11,887 nucleotides of DNA. It comes from Porticoccaceae bacterium. Its GTDB lineage: Bacteria; Pseudomonadota; Gammaproteobacteria; Pseudomonadales; Porticoccaceae. The position numbers were made by a program, and so were the translations under genes. Positions 7,693-11,887 of the stretch are shown here, one piece after another. Positions within the stretch are counted from its first letter, which is position 1. Every line of letters begins with the position of its first letter. The stretch lies in contig JAHRWI010000171.1 in the NCBI GenBank assembly GCA_019090225.1, positions 1 to 11,887 of the forward strand. The letters run 5' to 3'. A model generated the notes under the pieces. That model had not been told where the DNA came from, ran no database searches, and was given only the letters and a program-made list of their open reading frames with translations.

Positions 7693-7791
7693 GAACTACC
7701 CCGGCTTTATCGGACAGATTAATTTAGCACAACTAACTGATTGTAGATCGATTTCCAGGGGTGTTCGGTAGCCGAGGGTTTGATGGGCTAG
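7693..7791 (-). mobile_element. IS3-family insertion sequence, 3' end remnant
   Basis: On the minus strand, 7791 down to 7696 reads a peptide with HQTLGYRTPLEI and a TAG stop at 7698-7696. This resembles the extreme C-terminus of IS3-family integrase-type transposases (typically RPHxxLGYRTPxE). Just past the stop, the plus strand from 7693 reads TGAACTACCCCGGC followed by CGGACAG, like the terminal inverted repeats of IS3-group elements. The left boundary at 7693 therefore looks like a true IS end. The rest of the element is missing: the match stops where the RAYT-associated palindrome begins (7795). Confidence 0.55.
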
Positions 7792-7794
7792 CAA

Positions 7795-7817
7795 ATCAAA
7801 GGGTCAGACTTCCTGAT
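7795..7817 (+). repeat. REP-like palindrome, copy 3 (left border of RAYT unit)
   Basis: Imperfect palindrome starting ATCAAAGG and ending CCTGAT around GTCAGACTT. Compared with the inverted copy at 8574-8596 it matches at 18 of 23 positions. It lies about 15 bases before the GTG at which the RAYT frame can open, so it forms the left border of the RAYT unit. It also shares an ATCAAA arm with TTTGAT at 7779-7784, just inside the IS3 remnant. Confidence 0.7.
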
Positions 7818-7831
7818 AATCGATAAGGTCG

Positions 7832-8503
7832 GTGTTACGGTTCCATTCACTGCCTCCAGAATATGACGTTACGACACGTCTACCGCGCTTTGTTATCCCC
7901 GGCTACCTTCCGCACGTGATCCAACGAGGTAATAACGGCGAAGCCATCTTTTATACCGAAAGCGATTATCAGTTTTATCTGGAAAAGCTATCGGAGGTCG
8001 CTACAAAATATGAGTGCGAGCTGCATGCCTACGTCCTCACGACCAATCATGTCCACTTACTGGTGACACCTCAGCAAAACCATAGTATTGGCAAGATGAT
8101 ACAAAGCGTCGGTCGTTACTAAGTACAGTATTTTAATCATTACTACGGTCGTACTGGCACGCTATGGGAAGGACGCTACAAGGCGACCTTGATCGATACA
8201 GAGCAGTACTTGCTGACCTGCATGCGTTATATCGACCTGAATCCGGTCAGGGCCGATAGGATGGTGGATTATCCCTCCAAATATCCCTGGTCGAGTTATC
8301 GGCATAATGCGCTGGGGCATAACGATGAGTTGGTGACACCTCGTTTAGAATACAAGCGGCTAGGGAAAATACCTGCGCAGCGGCAAGCGGCCTATTGACA
8401 ACTGTTTCGATCGCATATCTCGGAGAAAACCCTAGAAGATATACGCGAGGCGACGAACAAATCCTGGGTATTGGGGAGTGATCGGTTTAAACAACGAATA
8501 TAA
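7832..8503 (+). pseudogene. REP-associated tyrosine transposase (RAYT, Y1/HUH), degraded
   Basis: One frame encodes most of a RAYT of about 220 codons (Y1_Tnp/IS200-like family), which nicks single-stranded DNA at REP palindromes. Recognisable in order: RLPRFVIPGY and HVIQRGNN (N-terminal), LHAYVLTTNHVHLLVTP with the His-x-His metal site, GTLWEGRYKA, and RYIDLNPVRA with the probable catalytic Tyr at 8228-8230. The frame is broken by TAA 8120-8122 (after SVGRY, where Tyr is usual) and TGA 8396-8398 (probably from CGA Arg), and ends TAA 8501-8503. The first stop separates the His-x-His site from the Tyr. No family-like ATG is in frame: ATG 7863 is out of frame and GTG 7832 is the first in-frame start-type codon, so the start is also decayed. 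Confidence 0.85.
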
Positions 8504-8573
8504 AAACGACTGGATAGGGCCGTGCGGTCTACAGGCCATGGTGGTGACCGCAAGTCAGTGGTTTATCAGAAAA

Positions 8574-8596
8574 ATCAAGGAGTCTGAGCCCTCGAT
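8574..8596 (-). repeat. REP-like palindrome, copy 4 (right border of RAYT unit)
   Basis: The plus strand begins ATCAAGGAGTC and ends GCCCTCGAT; its reverse complement reads ATCGAGGGCTCAGACT then CCTTGAT. This matches copy 3 at 18 of 23 positions in inverted orientation. It lies 70 bases past the last RAYT stop. Confidence 0.68.
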
Positions 8597-8817
8597 TGCC
8601 GCCTTTATTTACAAGGTAGTTATAATTCTAGATCTGACTCTAGATCGCGGACCCCAGATCGGATCTCGATGTGTTAAAGAACTGACTCACGTCAGTGCAG
8701 TCTTGTAGGTTTTTGACTATATTGTTGAAGCTTGGATCTCAGATTAGGGAAGGATCTGTAGAGTCCAAATTTTGTTCGGTTTTGTTGAAAATGATATTGT
8801 TCGATAAACTTAATTAA

Positions 8818-8838
8818 AAGGGGTCACCTTCACGTGAA
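8818..8838 (+). promoter_or_regulatory. GGGGTCA hairpin and TTCACGTGAA palindrome ahead of Sel1 gene
   Basis: AAGG (8818-8821) and CCTT (8827-8830) enclose GGTCA, giving a short version of the REP-like core. It overlaps the perfect palindrome TTCACGTGAA (8829-8838). The pair sits 22 bases ahead of the Sel1 ATG and directly before its ribosome site, where it could be an operator or an mRNA structure. The position is seen; the role is inferred. Confidence 0.35.
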
Positions 8839-8860
8839 AAGATCTCAAGGAGAGTTGATT

Positions 8861-9247
8861 ATGCATCGTAAATTGGTAGTAAACTTAGTATTTGTTTTTT
8901 ATGCATTCGTTGCTTTAGGCGCGTGGGCTGAGACAAAAGAGCCTAACTACTATTTGATCAGTGTCGCTGCATCTGGAGGTGACGCTGTTGCGCAATACAA
9001 TATGGGTGTTATGCATGAGGTTGGTCAAGGGGTCGCTAAGGACGCTGAAAAAGCAGTCGAATGGTATCGCAAATCCGCAGAGCAGGGGTATGAAAATGCT
9101 CAATACAATCTGGGTGTTATGTTGCTGCATGGCATTGGCGTAGAGAAAAATCGTGATGCAGCGATAGATTGGTTTAAGAAAGCCGCGGCACAACTGAATA
9201 TGCCAGCCATTCAGGCATTAGAGCAGTTGGAACAACCCTCCCAGTAA
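8861..9247 (+). CDS. Secreted Sel1-repeat (TPR-like) protein
   Basis: This 128-residue protein has an N-terminal signal peptide (MHRKLVVNLVFVFYAFVALG, then AWA) with probable cleavage before ETKEP, so it is likely periplasmic. Two Sel1-like repeats of 36 residues follow. The first has AQYNMGVMHEVGQGVAKD and AVEWYRKSAEQG; the second has AQYNLGVMLLHGIGVEKN and AAIDWFKKAAAQ. Sel1 repeats form alpha-solenoids that mediate protein contacts; the partner is unknown. I chose ATG 8861 over the upstream GTG 8834 because AAGGAGAG (8847-8854) fits it and the signal peptide starts there. At two repeats it is short for the family. It stands alone, between GGGGTCA elements at 8820 and 9381. Confidence 0.85.
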   Translation: MHRKLVVNLVFVFYAFVALGAWAETKEPNYYLISVAASGGDAVAQYNMGVMHEVGQGVAKDAEKAVEWYRKSAEQGYENAQYNLGVMLLHGIGVEKNRDAAIDWFKKAAAQLNMPAIQALEQLEQPSQ

Positions 9248-9560
9248 GCAGTTCTTGCTGAATATGCGGGCTAACGCTATTTTGTCCATTGATATCTGGC
9301 TTTAAGAATGGACAATCAGGTGGTGTTCATCAGTGAGTGTTATTTCTTTAAACTGAGAAAAAGGAATGACTACAAATAACGGGGTCACAAAAATAACCGG
9401 GTCAGGTTAAACCTCAGGTCTAGAAAAGAAGCGTTGCCCTGGTTGGACGTGTGGTTCCTTTGGGTAAGCTTGGCTCTATAGGCATTAATTCAGTTAGATT
9501 GTCGATTAGACTTTTTTCCACGCCATAGGCATAGGCATAGGTAAGACAGAGGTAAAGGCG
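9248..9560. other. Gene-free stretch with hairpins and GGGTCA repeats
   Basis: Contents: a perfect nine-base inverted repeat TTGTCCATT (9282-9290) / AATGGACAA (9307-9315) with a 16-base loop and no T-tract, probably marking the 3' end of the Sel1 transcript; two near-identical 13-mers AATAACGGGGTCA (9375-9387) and AATAACCGGGTCA (9392-9404); a possible RAYT scrap at 9475-9513; and three tandem CATAGG units (9524-9541). No gene is supported. Confidence 0.5.
9375..9408 (+). repeat. Tandem GGGTCA-containing 13-mers, REP-like
   Basis: AATAACGGGGTCA (9375-9387) repeats 17 bases later as AATAACCGGGTCA (9392-9404) with one mismatch. The second copy also forms a small hairpin, AACC (9395-9398) and GGTT (9405-9408) around GGGTCA. 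This core is the one shared with the palindromes at 6487-8596 and the element at 8820. Confidence 0.5.
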
Positions 9561-9810
9561 ATGCCACCTAACCCCCGATTTTCATCACCAGATATACCAG
9601 TCCATATCGTTTCATCGAGGCCGTCGTCCATAACCGGTGTTTTTTTAAAGACCATGACAACCGTGCTTATCTCTGATAGCTAAAAGAAGCTGATGACCAC
9701 TACGACGGAGCTATTCATGCCTTGGTCCTGAGGACAAACCATGTCCATCCTAGTTTAGTTGTTATAGGAATTAATTCGACAGGATTAAACATGCAACTCA
9801 GCTTCCTGCC
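9561..9810 (+). pseudogene. RAYT transposase remnant 2 (N-terminal half)
   Basis: ATG 9561 opens MPPNPRF then SSPDIPVHIV, like the MPRKPRF..PG.PVHVV start of a second RAYT type. After a frameshift between about 9600 and 9629, the frame starting CAT 9629 gives HNRCFFKDHDNRAYL. Two stops (TGA 9674, TAG 9677) follow, then LKEADDHYDGAIHALVLRTNHVH with the His-x-His at 9740-9748, then INSTGLNMQL. The catalytic-Tyr half is absent. It ends close to the 3' end of the methyltransferase gene (9834). Its segment 9676-9750 matches 11023-11097 at 62 of 75 bases in the same orientation. Confidence 0.72.
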
Positions 9811-9833
9811 GACAGATTATCAACGATCAGACA

Positions 9834-10634
9834 TTAGCTCTTCAATTGGAGGAGCACAAACCGATAGGTCTTGTTTAGTTTAAAGCCATCAGAGTCCAGT
9901 AACTGAGTTTGCCGTTTAAGTTTATCAATTTTATTTTTAAACAAACGCAACACAAGCTTACTTATGCGCGGATACTTTTCCCTTATCTTTTCTGTCCCGA
10001 TTTCGATCGCCTTGTAGACTTTTTCAATCATGTTTTTACCAAAATCTAGAGTTTTCGTCACCTGCTCTGTTATGTCGTTCTCAGCAATCACTGTAAAATT
10101 ATTATTTTTTATGTGGTCCATAAAATCTTCAAAATCGTGACCACTTTTGCTAAGTACCCCTGTCGCATTAGGCAAGACAAAGTAGTCGCAGATCATTAAA
10201 TAACCATCTTTTTTTAAGGATTTTGCTGCATTTTCAAAAATCTTATCCATTTGAATATATTGGGCAGATTCGCTCATAATTAAGCAGTCGTATCGGTCTG
10301 CAACAGAGAAATCATCAAATGTCGAATGATGAAACGTAGCATTAATATTTTCTATAAAATTATTTTTCTGGGTTATATCGGGTGATAATCCTTCGACATC
10401 ATATCCGAGACCGATCAATTTCTTTGTCAGGATTCCGGTGCCGCAACCAACATCCAGAATGCTAGCTACGTTATCGGGTATGTTTTCTACCAGGTAATCT
10501 TCGTATCTTTCCTGCGCTTCCTTTAGTTTTTCCGTTGAAAGCTCATCATCGGGCAACCAAATTCCATAGTGTAATCTCTCCAGGCCCAAAACTTCATTAT
10601 AAATTCGAAGCGCTCTATCGTTCTGTTTGCTCAT
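9834..10634 (-). CDS. Class I SAM-dependent methyltransferase
   Basis: This 266-residue protein has a Rossmann methyltransferase core. Motif I is SILDVGCGTGILTKKL (59-73), with Asp61 and the GxGxG glycines for SAM binding. Motif II-like VEGLSPD (80-86) and motif IV-like YDCLIMSESAQYI (115-127) follow, then a post-core strand DGYLMICDYF. The N-terminus has LHYGIWLPDDELSTEKLKEAQ, which suggests a small-molecule or lipid/ubiquinone-type methylase; the C-terminus from about 215 is basic (RLFKNKIDKLKRQ). The substrate cannot be told. ATG at 10632-10634 has AGAAGG five bases upstream (10640-10645 on the minus strand). The gene is clearly AT-richer than the prp genes, stands alone and opposite to the flanking remnants, and is bracketed by RAYT fragments, which suggests acquisition by transfer. 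Confidence 0.85.
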   Translation of the reverse strand: MSKQNDRALRIYNEVLGLERLHYGIWLPDDELSTEKLKEAQERYEDYLVENIPDNVASILDVGCGTGILTKKLIGLGYDVEGLSPDITQKNNFIENINATFHHSTFDDFSVADRYDCLIMSESAQYIQMDKIFENAAKSLKKDGYLMICDYFVLPNATGVLSKSGHDFEDFMDHIKNNNFTVIAENDITEQVTKTLDFGKNMIEKVYKAIEIGTEKIREKYPRISKLVLRLFKNKIDKLKRQTQLLDSDGFKLNKTYRFVLLQLKS

Positions 10635-10890
10635 AAATACCTTCTCTTAGATAGCCGACAGTTTCTTAATCAGGGTATGTTTTTTCTTAGCAGACAATCT
10701 CAATTAACAATATTCCGGCAGTTGACTCCCAGGTATCTACGTCATAGCAACTCCATTATATTTCTCCTACCTGCGATGCTTGTCCTAACTCGATTCCGTC
10801 ACAAACAGCAATAACAGAGCAATATGCATTTCTGATTTGCACCAGCCCGTAGGCCTTAAACTGGCGAATTCTACTTCAAAGTGCATCGCA
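10635..10890. other. Gene-free stretch upstream of the methyltransferase
   Basis: This is the 5' leader and probable promoter region of the minus-strand methyltransferase. TTGAGA and TTGTCT boxes on the minus strand lie before an A-rich stretch, but no clear -10 partner was found. Nothing else is recognisable up to the IS30 fragment. Confidence 0.4.
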
Positions 10891-11022
10891 ATATCCTACA
10901 CACATATTGCCGAGAAAGAACGTTATATCATCTACCATCTGCGCTTCATGGGCTTGGGTTTTCGTGAGATATGCCGTCGTTTAGTGCGACATCACACGAC
11001 TATTTCAGGAGAGGTTAAAAGA
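10891..11022 (+). pseudogene. IS30-family transposase remnant (N-terminal HTH)
   Basis: An open frame reads SYTHIAEKERYIIYHL, RFMGLGFREICRRLVRHH and TTISGEVKR. This is the helix-turn-helix N-terminus of IS30-family transposases (typically SYTHLTxxERYxIxxL...REIGRxLxRHxSTISREIKR). The expected ATG at 10891 is ATA here, and the similarity stops at the Arg codon 11020-11022. The DDE catalytic domain is absent. It joins directly to a RAYT fragment, so the open frame running across both is a chimera. Confidence 0.72.
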
Positions 11023-11104
11023 ATAGCTATAAGAAGCTGGAGAGCACTACGACGACGCTATTCGTACCTTGGTCGTGATGACGAAACATGTCCATGCTGT
11101 CGCG
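11023..11104 (+). pseudogene. RAYT transposase remnant 3 (His-x-His segment)
   Basis: The frame starting GAA 11033 reads EAGEHYDDAIRTLVVMTKHVHAVA, like the RAYT block (EAAERYxCAIHAYVLMTNHVHLLV). The His-x-His codons are at 11087-11095. The nucleotide match to remnant 2 begins at 11023, exactly after the IS30 fragment, and runs ungapped for 75 bases with 13 mismatches. No further RAYT sequence is recognisable after about 11104. Confidence 0.65.
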
Positions 11105-11240
11105 AGGCCAGAGAGCCAGGGTGGTATTAGCGGATGAAAAATGCGGGAAACGGAGGGTCGGGTCTAGATCAGTAGTCTTTGTTTGCCAACAAGATCGAGA
11201 TATAGTGGTGAAGCCTAACGCTAACCTACTGATCACGCGG

Positions 11241-11257
11241 CTAGTACCAAGTACTAG
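11241..11257. repeat. Perfect 7-bp inverted repeat
   Basis: CTAGTAC (11241-11247) and GTACTAG (11251-11257) flank CAA. The loop is too short for a good hairpin, so it may be a protein-binding site or a chance palindrome. It abuts the minus-strand terminator at 11258. Confidence 0.4.
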
Positions 11258-11288
11258 AAAAATGTGGCACCGATATCACCAGTGCCAC
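11258..11288 (-). terminator. Intrinsic terminator of the phosphotriesterase-family gene
   Basis: On the minus strand, GTGGCAC (11288-11282) pairs with GTGCCAC (11270-11264) across an 11-base loop and is followed by ATTTTTC, a T-tract in the right place. It lies 39 bases past the stop of the minus-strand gene. Confidence 0.75.
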
Positions 11289-11327
11289 TGACAGCAATTA
11301 TTTCCCCCAACAGGTCTCCCTGCGTAG

Positions 11328-11887
11328 TTATTTTTTGAAATAGCTACAGGGGTTTTTTATCATCAAAGTATCGATTTCATCCTGGCTGACACCGGCCTCG
11401 CGCATGGTGGGTAAAATGTTGCGCGAAATATGCCCGATATCCCAGTTAGGCGATGCGGCGACCATGCCATCTAGCACGCCGGTATCGCGACCACGCCAGC
11501 ATTGCAGCGAGTCATGGGACAGCATAATACGGTCATAGCCGACGGCCATTAGTCCTAACAGTGAGGCGAGCCGGAGTTTGTCCGATGCGATGGATTCAAT
11601 GCCAAAGCGGTCAAAACCCAGCCATGCACCGCGCTCAAGGATGTCAAAATAGTAACGCATATCACCAACACCACAGGCGTGACCAATTAGCACTTTGTTA
11701 AAATCGACTTTCTCTTCCTCAAAGATATCCAGGGTTTCGCGGCCAAAGGGTTCCATTTCGTCGTTGTGACAGAGAATGGGCGTACCGGTTGCGTTACTCG
11801 CCCGCGCTGCGGCTCGTAAACATTTTATCTCGGATTCCTGAATACCCTGGCCCGGCGGCGTGACGCCGTAGATACCACCGCTGGCAG
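11328..11887 (-). CDS. Phosphotriesterase-family metal-dependent hydrolase, C-terminal part (partial)
   Basis: The reading frame is open to the right edge, giving about 185 C-terminal codons of an amidohydrolase-fold protein of the phosphotriesterase (PTE/Php) family. In order: RAAARASNATGTPILCHN with a metal-ligand His, KVLIGHACGVGD with the second metal-ligand His, and GYDRIMLSHDSL with the catalytic Asp. The C-terminal end, LMIKNPCSYF, corresponds to the family's usual NPxRxL end. Members hydrolyse lactones, esters or phosphotriesters; the substrate cannot be told. Where related enzymes carry the bridging, usually carbamylated, Lys, the visible segment reads GGIYGVTPPG; the placement is uncertain without alignment. 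The ATG at 11754-11756 is internal; the true start lies outside the window. A terminator follows at 11258-11288. Confidence 0.85.
   Translation of the reverse strand, partial: ASGGIYGVTPPGQGIQESEIKCLRAAARASNATGTPILCHNDEMEPFGRETLDIFEEEKVDFNKVLIGHACGVGDMRYYFDILERGAWLGFDRFGIESIASDKLRLASLLGLMAVGYDRIMLSHDSLQCWRGRDTGVLDGMVAASPNWDIGHISRNILPTMREAGVSQDEIDTLMIKNPCSYFKK

Larger units (their letters stand above)
7795..8596 (+). mobile_element. RAYT unit bounded by inverted REP-like palindromes
   Basis: An 802-base unit: palindrome copy 3 on the left in plus orientation, the decayed RAYT transposase gene (7832-8503), and palindrome copy 4 on the right in minus orientation. In known REP/RAYT systems the single-strand Y1 transposase acts on REP palindromes flanking its own gene, and this arrangement fits. 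Because the transposase carries three stop codons it is not autonomous now. The borders are inferred from the palindromes, not from a target-site duplication. Confidence 0.6.
8504..8860. other. Gene-free stretch between RAYT remnant and Sel1 gene
   Basis: This stretch holds palindrome copy 4 (8574-8596), several AGATCT/AGATCGG-like repeats around 8630-8670, an AT-rich segment at 8760-8817, a GGGGTCA hairpin (8818-8830) and a perfect ten-base palindrome TTCACGTGAA (8829-8838) just ahead of the Sel1 ribosome site. The open frame at 8478-8708 has no recognisable motif and crosses palindrome copy 4; I do not call it a gene. Confidence 0.5.

Noticed and set aside
8100..8130. Programmed stop readthrough in the RAYT
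   Set aside because: A second in-frame stop at 8396 and a lost start indicate ordinary decay.
8478..8708. Open frame after the RAYT pseudogene
   Set aside because: Overlaps the end of the RAYT remnant, crosses palindrome copy 4 and shows no motif or ribosome site.
8834..8860. GTG 8834 as the start of the Sel1 gene
   Set aside because: The AAGGAG ribosome site and the signal peptide both fit ATG 8861; the extra nine residues would precede the signal peptide and overlap the palindrome.
6487..9408. CRISPR array or integron attC array
   Set aside because: The repeats are few, palindromic and separated by whole genes at irregular distances, with no spacers of constant length; attC core sites (GTTRRRY/RYYYAAC pairs) and an integrase were not seen.
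10837..11130. 97-codon protein
   Set aside because: A chimera of an IS30 transposase fragment and a RAYT fragment read in a frame that is wrong for the RAYT half.

Overview
The window looks like the chromosome of a gammaproteobacterium, possibly a marine one. The evidence is a 2-methylcitrate operon of the AcnD/PrpF type, moderate GC, and SnoaL-like, phosphotriesterase-like and REP-associated transposase (RAYT) genes of the kind common there. No rRNA, tRNA or other lineage marker is present, so this placement is an inference.

Layout. (1) 1-4363 is core metabolism on the + strand: the 3' end of prpC (2-methylcitrate synthase), a terminator-like hairpin, acnD (Fe/S 2-methylcitrate dehydratase), a long intergenic hairpin, and prpF (2-methylaconitate isomerase). 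Together these are the middle steps of propionate/propionyl-CoA catabolism; prpB and prpR would be expected upstream, outside the window. (2) 4457-6483 is a defence-like gene: an N-terminal GHKL ATPase followed by a PD-(D/E)XK-type nuclease domain. The two halves lie in different frames, separated by a one-base slip at a run of six T, so this is a frameshifted or possibly slippage-expressed 675-residue protein. (3) 6484-9410 is a patchwork of single small genes (SnoaL-like, an 80-residue conserved hypothetical, a dead RAYT, a secreted Sel1-repeat protein). The gaps between them carry a recurrent short palindrome, about 23 bp, with arms ATCAAGG / CCTTGAT around a GGTCAGACT core. Two inverted copies bracket the RAYT pseudogene, and an IS3-family end abuts it. 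(4) 9411-11110 holds an AT-rich SAM methyltransferase gene on the - strand. It lies between two more degenerate RAYT fragments that share a 75-bp segment (62/75 identical) in direct orientation, plus an IS30-family transposase fragment joined to one of them. (5) 11111-11887 returns to ordinary sequence, with the C-terminal part of a phosphotriesterase-family hydrolase on the - strand and its terminator.

Reading of the whole: a conserved catabolic operon is followed by an accessory region with repeated insertion and decay of REP/RAYT elements. The candidates for unusual biology are the split GHKL-nuclease gene and the REP-like palindrome family that marks the gene boundaries. No CRISPR array, tRNA, rRNA or integron attC array was recognised.
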